A stretch of DNA of 64,000 bases from assembly GCF_042676245.1 (NCBI RefSeq), contig NZ_JBHTKA010000007.1, forward strand, positions 682,001 to 746,000, in the 5' to 3' direction. The position numbers and the translations under genes are program-made. The stretch comes from Ohtaekwangia kribbensis. GTDB lineage: Bacteria > Bacteroidota > Bacteroidia > Cytophagales > Cyclobacteriaceae. The notes under the pieces were generated by a model, which was not told the origin of the DNA, made no database searches, and saw only the letters and a list, made by a program, of their open reading frames with translations. Below, one piece after another: positions 43,617 to 53,224 of the stretch (its first letter is position 1; every line of letters starts with the position of its first letter).

Positions 43617-43681
43617 GGGTGGGTTGAATCGAAGTGAAAAATGGGAATGAGAAATAAAGAATGAAATAACGGGATAAAAAA

Positions 43682-43737
43682 ATGTTGACAGTCTGGAGAC
43701 TGTCAACATGGGTGGCACAAGTCGGAAGACTTGCGCC
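43682..43737. repeat. Double-hairpin dispersed repeat, copy 2
   Basis: Hairpin one is a perfect 13-bp stem ATGTTGACAGTCT / AGACTGTCAACAT with a GG loop (43682-43709). Hairpin two is GGCACAAGTC-GGAA-GACTTGCGCC (43714-43737), nine of ten pairs plus one wobble on the minus strand. It fills the dapA-GNAT gap and directly abuts the dapA stop codon, so it may also act as a 3'-end structure. Confidence 0.75.
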
Positions 43738-43739
43738 AG

Positions 43740-44612
43740 TTATTTGATCTCTTTGAAGAGTGTGTCGATCTTTTTCTTTAATGCAGCTGATGCGGGAGCG
43801 TGTGGCAGGCGTACGTGGGGTTCGATGATTCCCAATAAAGAGAGAACATACTTCACACCGATCGGGTTGCCTTCTTCATACATCGCTCCGTTAATATCCA
43901 GAAGTTTGAATAACTCCTGCGATGCTTTGGTATAGTTACCGGCAAACACATACTCTTTTACCTTTTTGAAAGTTACCGGGAACGGGTTGGCCAGAACAGA
44001 GATCACACCTTTACCTCCGATGGAATATATCGGCAGCGATAACATATCATCACCGGATACCAACAGAAAATCTTTCGGCATATACTTCGCGATCTTCATG
44101 CACTGCTCCAGGTTACCGGATGATTCTTTTATACCGATAATGTTCTTGTGTGTTGCCAGTCGCAGCGTTGTTTCTGCGGCCATGTTCGAACCAGTTCTTC
44201 CCGGAATATTATAGAGAAGCACAGGCACCGGAGATGCATCTGCAATTTTTTTGAAGTGAAGGTATATACCTTCCTGAGATGGTTTGTTATAGTAGGGGCT
44301 TACTGAAAGTAAAGCATCAACACCTTTCAGGTCGGTTTCATGTATAGCTTCGAGCACTTCATCGGTGTTGTTGCCACCAATACCGTACACGATCGGCAGG
44401 TTCTTGCTATTGTTGTCCTTTACGAATTGCAGTATCTTTTTCTTCTCTTCGCTGGTAACGGTAGGAGACTCACCTGTTGTGCCAAGCACTACATAGTAAT
44501 CTGCACCCTTTGCCGTGTGACTCAGTAATTTTTTAAGGGCTCTGTAATCTACTTCCAGCGATTCCGTGAACGGAGTAACCAGGGCTACACCGGTTCCATA
44601 TAACTTTTTCAT
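43740..44612 (-). CDS. dapA: 4-hydroxy-tetrahydrodipicolinate synthase
   Basis: Cytoplasmic aldolase of 290 residues that condenses pyruvate with aspartate semialdehyde, the first committed step to diaminopimelate and lysine. Active-site residues: Thr45-Thr46 (VVLGTTGESP), Tyr134 (VLLYNIPGRTG), Schiff-base Lys162 (IIGIKESSGN), and the SVSPYYNKPSQEG loop. All are in family positions. It is the last gene of a run ligA, DUF6913-like, dapA on the minus strand with gaps of 8 and 32 bases, an arrangement often kept in Bacteroidota. Confidence 0.97.
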   Translation of the reverse strand: MKKLYGTGVALVTPFTESLEVDYRALKKLLSHTAKGADYYVVLGTTGESPTVTSEEKKKILQFVKDNNSKNLPIVYGIGGNNTDEVLEAIHETDLKGVDALLSVSPYYNKPSQEGIYLHFKKIADASPVPVLLYNIPGRTGSNMAAETTLRLATHKNIIGIKESSGNLEQCMKIAKYMPKDFLLVSGDDMLSLPIYSIGGKGVISVLANPFPVTFKKVKEYVFAGNYTKASQELFKLLDINGAMYEEGNPIGVKYVLSLLGIIEPHVRLPHAPASAALKKKIDTLFKEIK

Positions 44613-44644
44613 AAAGGGTTGATATTGAAATTCGTAAAATGTTT

Positions 44645-45151
44645 CTACTTCAGCTGGGTTGCATACTTGTACATGTTGTCGACCAGTGCCTGTGTGTTGG
44701 CTACCGACTCGATCATGAGTTCCAGGTATTGCTCGCCCTTGTCAAAAAACTTTCCTACCCGACACTTCGCTTTACTCTTGGCCAGCAAATGTAATATGAG
44801 GTCGTTAGGAGTTAAGTCGATGTAGAATAAAAAATCAAAAGGTGCCTGGGCAAATTGCAATGCGTTTGACGATGTTATGTTGCCCCAGAACGACAGGTCT
44901 TTCTCAGTAAAGAAATCGAATTTGAATTCATAGTTATCGTGGCGGGCGGGGAGGTACTCCAACACCTGGATATTTTTTTCGTCCTGCTCCAGCTTTTTAA
45001 TGAATTCCTTAACGATATAGTGTTTCTGTTTGTCTTCAACTGTAAAGATCAAACCTACTGTTTTAGCTTCTTTATAACCTACAGCAGCACGTAAAGCTTT
45101 GTTCTTCTTAAGGAGTGCATTTGTTTTGAATTTCAAAAAGTTAAGCTTCAT
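44645..45151 (-). CDS. DUF6913-like protein
   Basis: A 168-residue soluble protein with a basic N-terminus (MKLNFLKFKTNALLKKNKAL). The body alternates strands and helices: TVGLIFTVEDKQKHYIVKEF, then NYEFKFDFFTEKDLSFWG, then FDFLFYIDLTPNDLILHLLA and CRVGKFFDKGEQYLELMI. I match it by recollection to DUF6913, a Bacteroidota family found between ligA and dapA; its function is unknown. The spacing (8 bases after ligA, 32 before dapA) makes one operon. Confidence 0.82.
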   Translation of the reverse strand: MKLNFLKFKTNALLKKNKALRAAVGYKEAKTVGLIFTVEDKQKHYIVKEFIKKLEQDEKNIQVLEYLPARHDNYEFKFDFFTEKDLSFWGNITSSNALQFAQAPFDFLFYIDLTPNDLILHLLAKSKAKCRVGKFFDKGEQYLELMIESVANTQALVDNMYKYATQLK

Positions 45152-45159
45152 TGCTAAAG

Positions 45160-47178
45160 TTATAATGTATGTCCGGTCAATAGTTTTTCAAAGTCTTGTT
45201 CAGAGATGATCTTTACACCCAGTTTCTCTGCCTTCTCGCGCTTTGAGGGCCCCATATTATCACCTGCCAGTAAATAATCCAACTTTCCGGAAACAGAAGA
45301 GACAACACGGCCTCCATTCTGAACGATGATCTCCTGCAATTGTTCGCGTTCGTACCGTTCAAATACTCCGGAGATCACGAATGATTTGTTGCCGAGTACA
45401 TCACTCAGTTTCTCAGGCTCTTTGGCTGTACTTTCAAATTGCAATCCAGCCGCTTTAAGCCTCGAAATTTCCAACTGGCTATCTTCATTGCGGAAGAACT
45501 GATAGACGCTCTGGGCGATCTTCTCGCCAACTTCCGGGGCTTTTAAAAGATCTTCAAGCGATGCTTCGGCAATTTTATCGATCGACTTGAAGTAACGCGC
45601 CAGTTTTTCAGCTACCGTTTTACCGACATAACGTATACCGATCGCAAAGAGAACACTCTCAAAAGGAGTTTCTTTTGACTTTGAGATACCATCCAGTAAG
45701 TTCTTGGCAGACTTGTCTTTAAATCCTTCCAGACGAAGTACATCTTCGCGTGTTAACGAGTATAAATCTGCCGGACTTTTTACAAGTCCGAGCTCGTAGA
45801 GTTGCTTGATGGTTTGCTCACCCAGTGAATCTATATCCATGGCCTTGCGCTGAATGAAGTGTTCAACACGACCTCGTATCTGCGGAGCACAACCTGTGAT
45901 GTTAGGACAGTAGAATGCGGCTTCACCTTCGAACCGGATGAGTGGCGTGTTGCACACCGGGCAGTTCGCTATATATTGAATCGGCTGAACATCCTCTTTT
46001 CTTTTTTCAAGATCAACCCCGGTAACTTTCGGAATGATCTCGCCACCTTTTTCAACAAACACATAATCACCGATGCGAAGGTCAAGCTGTGCAATCTGAT
46101 TTGCGTTGTGAAGTGAGGCGCGTTTCACCGTGGTGCCCGCGAGGAACACCGGTTCAAGTTCGGCCACAGGGGTAACAGCTCCGGTTCTTCCAACTTGGTA
46201 GGTCACTCCGTTGAGCCGCGTGCTGATGCTTTGTGCTTTGTATTTATAGGCGATGGCCCATCGCGGACTTTTTGCCGTGAAGCCCAAACGTTCCTGTTGT
46301 TCGAGACTGTTAACTTTGATCACCACTCCGTCTGTCTCCAGCGGAAGATCCTGTCGCTTGGTGTCCCACTCGGTAATGTACTTTATTACCTCCTGGATGT
46401 TTTTGCATTTGCGATATGTTGGCGATACGTTGAAACCCCAGGCCTCCAGTTTTTGAATAGACTCTTCATGCGTGTCTGCTACATCTTCACCGAGCAGGGA
46501 GTAAGCGTAGCAATCCAGTTTTCGTCTGGCTACTTCGGTAGAGTCTTGCATCTTCACGGTACCCGAAGCTGTATTGCGCGCATTCGCATAACGCTCTTCA
46601 CCGATGTCTTCACGCTCTTTGTTAAGTTGCAGAAAAACATCTTTCGGCAGAAACACTTCACCGCGCACTTCAAAAGATGCAGGTGCGTTGGTGCCTTTTA
46701 CCTTCAACGGTATAGAACGTATGGTGCGAATGTTGTTGGTTACGTCATCGCCACGCACACCATCGCCCCGGGTAACACCGCGCACGAGCAGACCATTTTC
46801 GTATGTGAGGCTCATCGATACACCATCGAACTTCAGTTCGCAGAAATATTCATAAGCATCACCTTCCAACCCTTTTGCTACACGCGCATCCCAATCTTCG
46901 AGTTCTTCCTGGCTATAGGTGTTGCCAAGCGAAAGCATCGGGTACTTGTGGTATACGTTGGCAAATTCTTTGGTGATGGTTCCGCCCACACGTTGTGAAG
47001 GGGAGTCGGGCTGTTTCAGCTCCGGAAATTCTTTTTCAAGATGTTCGAGTTTTTTCAGCAACAGGTCAAATTCCTGATCGCTGATCTCCGTTGTATTTTT
47101 CTGATAATAGAGATCGTTGTGATAATTTATCTTGCTGGTGAGTTCCTGAATTTCTTTTAGCGCTTGTGCCGGGGTCAT
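45160..47178 (-). CDS. ligA: NAD-dependent DNA ligase
   Basis: Essential ligase (672 residues, normal length) that seals nicks at Okazaki fragments and repair gaps using NAD. Order of domains: Ia (about 1-65, with NYHNDLYYQKNTTEISDQEFD), adenylation domain with nucleophile Lys116 in CELKFDGVSMSL, OB fold (about 315-395), Cys4 zinc finger (CPVC...C...GCAP around 403-430), helix-hairpin-helix repeats (430-580) and a BRCT domain at the end (NKSFVISGVFERYEREQLQE). All hallmark residues are present. First gene of the ligA/DUF6913/dapA operon; 420 bases without a firm gene lie upstream. Confidence 0.98.
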   Translation of the reverse strand: MTPAQALKEIQELTSKINYHNDLYYQKNTTEISDQEFDLLLKKLEHLEKEFPELKQPDSPSQRVGGTITKEFANVYHKYPMLSLGNTYSQEELEDWDARVAKGLEGDAYEYFCELKFDGVSMSLTYENGLLVRGVTRGDGVRGDDVTNNIRTIRSIPLKVKGTNAPASFEVRGEVFLPKDVFLQLNKEREDIGEERYANARNTASGTVKMQDSTEVARRKLDCYAYSLLGEDVADTHEESIQKLEAWGFNVSPTYRKCKNIQEVIKYITEWDTKRQDLPLETDGVVIKVNSLEQQERLGFTAKSPRWAIAYKYKAQSISTRLNGVTYQVGRTGAVTPVAELEPVFLAGTTVKRASLHNANQIAQLDLRIGDYVFVEKGGEIIPKVTGVDLEKRKEDVQPIQYIANCPVCNTPLIRFEGEAAFYCPNITGCAPQIRGRVEHFIQRKAMDIDSLGEQTIKQLYELGLVKSPADLYSLTREDVLRLEGFKDKSAKNLLDGISKSKETPFESVLFAIGIRYVGKTVAEKLARYFKSIDKIAEASLEDLLKAPEVGEKIAQSVYQFFRNEDSQLEISRLKAAGLQFESTAKEPEKLSDVLGNKSFVISGVFERYEREQLQEIIVQNGGRVVSSVSGKLDYLLAGDNMGPSKREKAEKLGVKIISEQDFEKLLTGHTL

Positions 47179-47598
47179 ACCTGAAAAATTAAGCGCTTAA
47201 AGTTATAGCAAAAAATGAAATCGCCACGGTTCAATCGATATTCGACTGCCCTATGGCGATTCACTGGCTATGATCAAAATTTTTAAAGGTCACGCCAACT
47301 TTTTTTGAAATATCTTTGGATGCTCAACGGAGGTTCTTTCTCAGGATCAGACGCCTTTTGGAGTTGGCAACTCGATGGTAGCTGCACTGATCTTCAACAT
47401 CATGAGGAGAAAGGCAAGAGTACATGTCTATCGAATAAAAAACTATTCCTTGTTAAGCCAACGTATCCTACGGGATCAGGAGTAAAAATGGGACAACGAC
47501 TGTCCCTTCACAAGAATGTGGAAGTGTCGCGGAAGCACTATACAGGCTAGAGTGTTATAGCTTGTAAGCATGCAGCGTATATACCGGGTTTATTGTTG
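47179..47598. other. Intergenic region, weak coding trace only
   Basis: About 420 bases. An 81-codon frame at 47305-47550 contains GGSFSGSDAFWSWQLDGSC, which faintly resembles the Ig-like GGSLGTGATWxWYxGSC modules of T9SS adhesins, so it could be a decayed fragment. Inverted words ATCGCCA / TGGCGAT occur at 47219-47269, and a TATCTTTG box at 47311-47318. No functional gene is called. Confidence 0.45.
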
Positions 47599-49980
47599 TT
47601 ATAACTCTTCTTCCGAATGTTCACGATCACGTTCTTTTTCTTTCATTTGGTTAAGACGATATGTAAATGTGAGGAGGAACTGACGCGATTGCCACTGGAA
47701 GCGCGTGTTGGAATAATATCCTTCGGTGTCTACTATATTTTTACGAATGCGGGAGTTAAAGAGATCGCGTACCGAAGCTGCCAGTGTTCCTTTACCTTTC
47801 AGTATATCGCGTGATAAACCCAGATCAACCGAATAGATCGCGAGATTTTTACCCTGAGTCGTAATGCGTGGTCCGCGGTAATTGAACGTAGCCTGGAAAT
47901 CAAGATTCTTGAAAAATGTCATGCGTGATGTAGCGCGGGCAGTCCAGGTATAGGTGTCGCTCTTCAACAGTTCATCTTCATACGAACCTTCTGTTATAGC
48001 ACGATAAAAATTAGCGCTGCTGTTTATCCGCCACCAGTCATGTATACTCAGCGAGAAATTCATTTCAACACCGTATGCATTTTCTTCGGCCAGGTTGGTG
48101 GGTATTACACGTGTTCTTCCGGTAGAGTCCACTCCGGTAACAATGCGTTGAATAACATCGGTGCGGTGTCTGTAATATACACTGGAGAGTATAGATCCGT
48201 TTTCCCAGTCAAGCAAATAGCCGGCCTCATACGCATGAGTATATTCCGGTTTCAGATTCGGATTACCAATGAAAAACACACGCGAGTCGCGGAAGTCAGA
48301 GAACGGAAGCAGGTCACGGAAGTCCGGGCGACTGATGCGATAACTATAGCTGAGTTGCAGGGTGTTATTCTCTTTTAGTTTGTACGACAAGTTCGCACTC
48401 GGAAATAAATTAAAATAGGAGCGAGGATTCTCCTCGTTTGTTACGGTAAGCTCTGTGGTAATATCAGAATACTCACCGCGCAAACCGCCCTGCAGCGAAA
48501 CTTTATTGAATGTATTACTCGCCATCATATATACGGCATGGATGCGCTCGGTATAGATCATGTTGTTGGTGAAAGCAGGGAGAGCAAACCAGTTCTCGGC
48601 TTCGCCATCAAATTGCTCCAATGAATATTCATTGCGAATAATACGCGATGCTGTTTTTATACCGGCCTCCACTTTACCTGTGGGAGAGAACGGATGAATA
48701 TAGTCTGCCTGCACCAGCCAGTTGGTTTCATTGGCATTGTTCACTGCGCGTTGTAAAGTGAGCGGACCACCGGGTTCGCCTTCGGTATAATCGGTAGCTT
48801 CGTCATCAACACCTTTTATCCATTTAAAGTCTGCTGTGAATGTGCGACCTTTTCGCTCGTAATCTTTTTTATAGCTTAAAGTTCCTTCAATGGTTTCCTC
48901 ATCTTCTTCTTCGCGCTCGGTGCGCACTACTTTTTTTATGAGCGTGCCGCTTTCATCGTAGTCGAGATATTCATTGGTAGATTTGTTTACACCGAAGGAT
49001 GGATTTAAAAGGAATGAAGCCGTGATGGTACTTTTGTCGGTAACAAAGTAATCAACACCGGCCATGATGTTGTGGGCAAGTCCTCCGCGTGAGCGATCAT
49101 TTTTTTGTTCGTATATAAAACTGGTATCGCTGCTGCTATAGCGTTGAAAGGAAGAGCCGAAGCCGGGCGTTCTGCGATCATCTATACCATAGCTTGAAAA
49201 CAGGTTTACTTTGTTTCTGCGGAAGTTTATACTATACGAACCTCCCAGCAAATACGGATGACCGCCATTGGCCGTAAATGTACCGTTGATCCCTTTCTGC
49301 TGATCTTTCTTCAGGATGATGTTAATGATACCGACTTCACCCGCAGCATCGTATCGTGACGATGGGTTGGTAATTACTTCTACACGTTCCACCATGTTGC
49401 CCTGCAGTTTACGCAAGGCATCAGGATCGCGACTTGTTAACCCGGACGGGCGACCATCAATCAGTATACGAACATTTTCACTTCCGCGAAGACTTACGGT
49501 GCCATCAACATCTACGTTGATGGATGGAAGGTTGCCGAGTATATCGGCTGCGTTCAAACCTACGTTACTTAAATCCTGGCTCACGTTGAATACACGTTTG
49601 TCCAATTGCAATTCCATCTGCGCTTTCTCTCCCTGTATCACAACTTCTTTCAGCATACTCGCTTCGGCTTTCATCACAACCGTGCCGATGTTCATATTTG
49701 CCTGACTGATCACAATGTTGGGAAGTATAGTTTCCTGGTAGGAGAGGAAGGTTACTTTGATAAAATAGTTACCCGGTTTTGCGTTGATGACAAATTCACC
49801 TTTATCATCTGAAACAGTTCCCGTCACCAGCGTTGAGTCAGTGGCAGCGTGTATCGCTATACTTGCGAAGGGCACAGGCTGTTGTTGCTCATCGGTAACT
49901 TTTCCTGAAATAGTAAAGCTGTCTTGTGCAGAAACTGTCAAGGTATACAGGAGGAATACTATCGCGGGTAAAAATTTCAT
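47599..49980 (-). CDS. TonB-dependent receptor, outer-membrane beta-barrel family
   Basis: Outer-membrane receptor of 793 residues. A signal peptide (VFLLYTLTVSAQ) leads to a carboxypeptidase-regulatory-like domain (about 22-100, SISGKV-type start ISGKVTDEQQQPVPFASIAI), then a plug with LRGSENVRILIDGRPSG and VERVEVITNPSSRYDAAGEVG, both typical of the OMP_b-brl_3 branch, then a long barrel. It is smaller than SusC and has no SusD partner; this branch is often involved in uptake of peptides, siderophores or cobalamin-like molecules, and the ligand is not readable. The gene is monocistronic, with an M1 peptidase upstream on the same strand. Confidence 0.93.
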   Translation of the reverse strand: MKFLPAIVFLLYTLTVSAQDSFTISGKVTDEQQQPVPFASIAIHAATDSTLVTGTVSDDKGEFVINAKPGNYFIKVTFLSYQETILPNIVISQANMNIGTVVMKAEASMLKEVVIQGEKAQMELQLDKRVFNVSQDLSNVGLNAADILGNLPSINVDVDGTVSLRGSENVRILIDGRPSGLTSRDPDALRKLQGNMVERVEVITNPSSRYDAAGEVGIINIILKKDQQKGINGTFTANGGHPYLLGGSYSINFRRNKVNLFSSYGIDDRRTPGFGSSFQRYSSSDTSFIYEQKNDRSRGGLAHNIMAGVDYFVTDKSTITASFLLNPSFGVNKSTNEYLDYDESGTLIKKVVRTEREEEDEETIEGTLSYKKDYERKGRTFTADFKWIKGVDDEATDYTEGEPGGPLTLQRAVNNANETNWLVQADYIHPFSPTGKVEAGIKTASRIIRNEYSLEQFDGEAENWFALPAFTNNMIYTERIHAVYMMASNTFNKVSLQGGLRGEYSDITTELTVTNEENPRSYFNLFPSANLSYKLKENNTLQLSYSYRISRPDFRDLLPFSDFRDSRVFFIGNPNLKPEYTHAYEAGYLLDWENGSILSSVYYRHRTDVIQRIVTGVDSTGRTRVIPTNLAEENAYGVEMNFSLSIHDWWRINSSANFYRAITEGSYEDELLKSDTYTWTARATSRMTFFKNLDFQATFNYRGPRITTQGKNLAIYSVDLGLSRDILKGKGTLAASVRDLFNSRIRKNIVDTEGYYSNTRFQWQSRQFLLTFTYRLNQMKEKERDREHSEEEL

Positions 49981-50293
49981 TACATAGAACCGTGTACGGA
50001 ATTACAAAGTAGATACCCCTTCTTGAAACGACAATGCGTTTAGGAGCAAAGGTCTTTTATCAGTGTGGAAGACAGTACTGGTAATTTAAAAAAGTATGCC
50101 TCTCCGATACGCGTGTATTCTTACTTTCGATATGAAATATGATGCACAAAGTTCGAACCGCGTGGTGTACCGTATGAAATGCAGTTTGTGATCGATAAAA
50201 GGAGAATATTTTACAATTGAGACAACGGGCTGGATGGGTATATAAAAAAGTGAGGCTCCGAAGCGCCTCACTTTTTTAGTTGATGTGTATTTT
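49981..50293. other. Intergenic region with terminator
   Basis: About 310 bases between the TonB-dependent receptor start and the M1 peptidase stop. Besides the bidirectional terminator at 50244-50277 nothing is recognised. Confidence 0.5.
50244..50277. terminator. Bidirectional terminator after the M1 peptidase gene
   Basis: GTGAGGC / GCCTCAC stem extended by AAAAAA and TTTTTT on the two sides, 8-base loop (50257-50264). It follows the M1 peptidase stop on the minus strand. Confidence 0.88.
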
Positions 50294-52165
50294 CTAGCGG
50301 GTAGCGTTCTGATACGCTTTCAATCCTTGTGAAATATCAACGATGTTATTCTTGCGATCTACATCTGCCAAACGCATGCTTGGATCAATTTCGATAGTAG
50401 CAATCTCGCTGGCAGTACGTGTAATCTGTGCCGTATACTGCGGATTTACCCACGGCCATGCCGTAAGATCGGTGCGCTTCACACTCTTGTCTTCTACAGG
50501 TTTGCTGCCGAGTGTCTCATTCAACGGAATATAGTATAACTCCTTGGAGCCATCTTTATACGTAACAACGAGATCTACCGGCATCGGAAATTCCCCGAGG
50601 CGTTCGAGGGTCACAAATGTATTGTTGTCTTTTTCAATTACCGTCTTAATGGTATAGTCAATCTTCTTGGTAGTGTTTACCCAGTAACTCATATACCACT
50701 TTAATTGCATGCCGGAAACTTTTTCCATCACGCGGATGAAATCGTTCGGCTCCGGATGTTTGAACTTCCACGTGTTATAGTAGAGACGCATGCCTTTGTA
50801 AAAATGATCTTCACCAATGATATATTTCAACTGGTGCAGAAATATAGTACCCATCGCATACGCAGAAGTGCTATAGGCGTTGTTGGTATTGTAATGATCG
50901 GAATGCTGACTGATCGGTTCCTGCAACCCGCGCTTGATCAGGTTGAAGTATGCATTGTAACTGCTGGCATGTGATTCGGCAACCGGTGTATTGAAGAGTA
51001 TAGCTTCTGATTCCTGGCTTGCAAAATCAGTAAAGCCTTCATCAATCCACGGATATAGCGATTCGTTGGAGGCAAGTACACCCTGGTACCAGCTGTGCGC
51101 AGCTTCGTGCGACATCACTCCGATAAGACCTTCGAGGCTACCATCACCGAGAATCAGTGTACACATCGGGTATTCCATACCACCATCGCCACCCTGAATG
51201 ATCGAGTAGCTTTCGTATGGATATTTACCGAATGTCTTATTCATAAATTCAAAATGCTTCACAGCATAGTCTTCCATCTTCTTCCAGTTGGTGATGGTCT
51301 TCTCGCTTTTCTGGTAGAAGAAGTGAAGCTCCGGACCATTCGGCACATGTGCACGATCGTGCATATAGTCAGGATCTGCAGCCCATGCAAAGTCAATTAC
51401 ATTCTTCGCTACAAAATTCCAGGTAAGTTCACCTTCAGCACGCTTTACCGCTGCGCCTTCTTTTTCATAGCCATAGCCGATCTTGTCAGCGTTCACCAGT
51501 TTACCGGTACCACCAATAATGAAGGAAGGATCAATCGTGATCTTTACATCGAAGTCGCCCCACACACCGTGGAACTCACGTGCTACATATTGATAGGCAT
51601 GCCATCCGCGGAAATCATACTCGGCCATCTTCGGATACCACTGTGTCATGGAGTAGGCTATACCTTCGCGGTTGTTACGTCCGCTTCTTCTGATCTGCAC
51701 CGGTACCTGTGATTCGAATTTCATATCGAATACTGTTTTTGCCCCGGGAAGAATAGCTTTCGGCAGTGTTACTTCCAGTATCGTACCGTCTACTTTATAG
51801 CGGGTATCTTTACCATCCTGCTTCAGTGAAAGTATATGCTGATAGCCGATCTCGTCATCTTTCAGTTTTGATATACGGTCTTTCACGCGCTGGTCAGGAT
51901 CAGCGATGTTGCGCGAACGAACATCCATCATACTGCCCGGTTGAAAGGCGTTGAAATATAAATGATAGTATACTTTGGTGAGGGTATCTTTTGAGTTGTT
52001 ATAGTAGGTTAGCTTTTGCGAGCCTGTAACTTTATGCGTTTTTACATCGAGGCGCACATCCATGATATACTCCGCACGTTGCTGCCAGCGGTAGTCCTGC
52101 GCATGTGCATACAGGCAGCTCATCACAGCAAAAGCAATGAAAACAATTTTTTTGAATTGAACCAT
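50294..52165 (-). CDS. M1 family zinc aminopeptidase, exported
   Basis: Exported zinc aminopeptidase of 623 residues (signal IVFIAFAVMSCLYAHAQ). The N-terminal beta saddle covers about 28-265. The exopeptidase motif appears as GGMEYP (Gly329-Met-Glu331), a variant of GxMEN. The zinc site is His353-Glu354-Ala-Ala-His357 (MSHEAAHSW) with Glu376 (WIDEGFTDF). A C-terminal region of about 150 residues contains MQLKWYMSYWVN. It probably removes N-terminal residues from peptides in the periplasm or outside. It sits 53 bases downstream of the ECF-operon barrel gene and may be read through from it; a 9-bp palindrome (52198-52219) lies between. Confidence 0.93.
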   Translation of the reverse strand: MVQFKKIVFIAFAVMSCLYAHAQDYRWQQRAEYIMDVRLDVKTHKVTGSQKLTYYNNSKDTLTKVYYHLYFNAFQPGSMMDVRSRNIADPDQRVKDRISKLKDDEIGYQHILSLKQDGKDTRYKVDGTILEVTLPKAILPGAKTVFDMKFESQVPVQIRRSGRNNREGIAYSMTQWYPKMAEYDFRGWHAYQYVAREFHGVWGDFDVKITIDPSFIIGGTGKLVNADKIGYGYEKEGAAVKRAEGELTWNFVAKNVIDFAWAADPDYMHDRAHVPNGPELHFFYQKSEKTITNWKKMEDYAVKHFEFMNKTFGKYPYESYSIIQGGDGGMEYPMCTLILGDGSLEGLIGVMSHEAAHSWYQGVLASNESLYPWIDEGFTDFASQESEAILFNTPVAESHASSYNAYFNLIKRGLQEPISQHSDHYNTNNAYSTSAYAMGTIFLHQLKYIIGEDHFYKGMRLYYNTWKFKHPEPNDFIRVMEKVSGMQLKWYMSYWVNTTKKIDYTIKTVIEKDNNTFVTLERLGEFPMPVDLVVTYKDGSKELYYIPLNETLGSKPVEDKSVKRTDLTAWPWVNPQYTAQITRTASEIATIEIDPSMRLADVDRKNNIVDISQGLKAYQNATR

Positions 52166-52197
52166 GTTGGTTGGTTTGGTTAATAAGTTCTGACAAT

Positions 52198-52219
52198 AAT
52201 ATTCAAAGACTTGAATATT
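52198..52219. repeat. 9-bp palindrome between barrel gene and M1 peptidase
   Basis: AATATTCAA / TTGAATATT with an AGAC loop, overlapping the barrel gene's stop codon. No T-run, so a terminator is uncertain; it could mark a regulatory site for the M1 gene. Confidence 0.35.
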
Positions 52220-53168
52220 ACAAACCTGATTTATGTTGCCTGAGGGCTATAAAGTAAGAAAGGCTGCCTGAAAGAAAGCTGCTTTCCGAATAGGTGAGGG
52301 TTTCACCGGGGAGTGCTTTCGGTATGTTATAGTTATAAGTTAAGGTAAGATTCCAGTTTTTATAGCTCACACTAATGGGTGCACTCAGGGTATAATTCAT
52401 AATACCGAATTCATTCCGTTCGGTAATTTCATACCATGGCAAACCCTGCCGTACCCTGCGTATCAACTCGCGTACAGTCTCCGGGTAACGTACTTCGGTG
52501 ATGATGTCGTTACCGAACAACGCAAAGAATGCCGGTGAGAATGCGATCCGGTCAATGCCTTTCCAGTTACGCTTCTGAAAGGTCAGGTTGATGCCGGGAG
52601 CTATACGGTGCACATGCGCATCGCCAAAGTAGTAGGCGTAATTTACCGATATAGTTACCGGATGTAGTTCCAGTATAGGTGTTATGGATACAGTATTCTG
52701 GTAGGGTATATAACTGTCATCGTCCTGCTCGGTATAGAAGTAATGATCGTAACCCGCCATAGCCGAAAACTTTTTGGAGAAGGTGTGGAGGTACCCGACA
52801 GAAGCAACGGTGAGATAGTAAGATGGAACAAAGTCTTTACTCCAGAAGCCGGTAACATCAGCATATAGTCCCGAAGAATGATAGTAGGATATACCCGGAG
52901 CAAGACCGAAGTTATCAATACCCAGTGTGCGACCCGCAGATTGCACATTGCTGTTATAGCCTACACGCAGTGCAAGTTGTGAGCCGCTGACATCTTCCAG
53001 TTGAAGCAAACTGTCAATGAGACTAAATATATTCAGTGAGTCCTGAAACGTAAGAGCAGAATCGGCATCTGGCAGATCCGATAAAAAAGAATCTTCGTCC
53101 TGTGCCACAAGTCGTGAACAGGAGAACAGCAAGACAAGGAAGATGTTCCTTCGTATCGAATTCATCAT
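52218..53168 (-). CDS. Predicted outer-membrane beta-barrel protein of the ECF operon
   Basis: A 316-residue exported protein; the ATG at 53168 (MMNSIRRN) gives a proper signal peptide (IFLVLLFSCSRLVAQ), while a TTG at 53180 is slightly longer. After an acidic linker (about 25-60) the chain is a series of amphipathic strands with alternating aromatic residues, such as LYADVTGFWSKDFVPSYYLT, HPVTISVNYAYYFG and WNLTLTYNYNIPKALPG, ending in LSGSLSYFIALRQHKSGL. I recognise no named family. About 12 strands are plausible. Position as fourth gene after sigma, anti-sigma-like and Spy-like genes suggests an envelope-stress or regulated porin-like role. Confidence 0.78.
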   Translation of the reverse strand: MMNSIRRNIFLVLLFSCSRLVAQDEDSFLSDLPDADSALTFQDSLNIFSLIDSLLQLEDVSGSQLALRVGYNSNVQSAGRTLGIDNFGLAPGISYYHSSGLYADVTGFWSKDFVPSYYLTVASVGYLHTFSKKFSAMAGYDHYFYTEQDDDSYIPYQNTVSITPILELHPVTISVNYAYYFGDAHVHRIAPGINLTFQKRNWKGIDRIAFSPAFFALFGNDIITEVRYPETVRELIRRVRQGLPWYEITERNEFGIMNYTLSAPISVSYKNWNLTLTYNYNIPKALPGETLTYSESSFLSGSLSYFIALRQHKSGL

Positions 53169-53224
53169 GAGGCCAATCAACTGATATAGTATCAGTGGTA
53201 GAGGATTGGCGGCTGGTTACGTGA

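Noticed and set aside
43617..43718. N-terminal extension of the GNAT protein
   Set aside because: The added 34 residues run through the double-hairpin repeat and lack family similarity; the ATG at 43616 begins a normal GNAT domain.
47305..47550. 81-codon frame with an Ig-like trace
   Set aside because: Similarity to GGSLG..WxWY modules is faint, with no signal peptide or context; kept only as a comment on the spacer.
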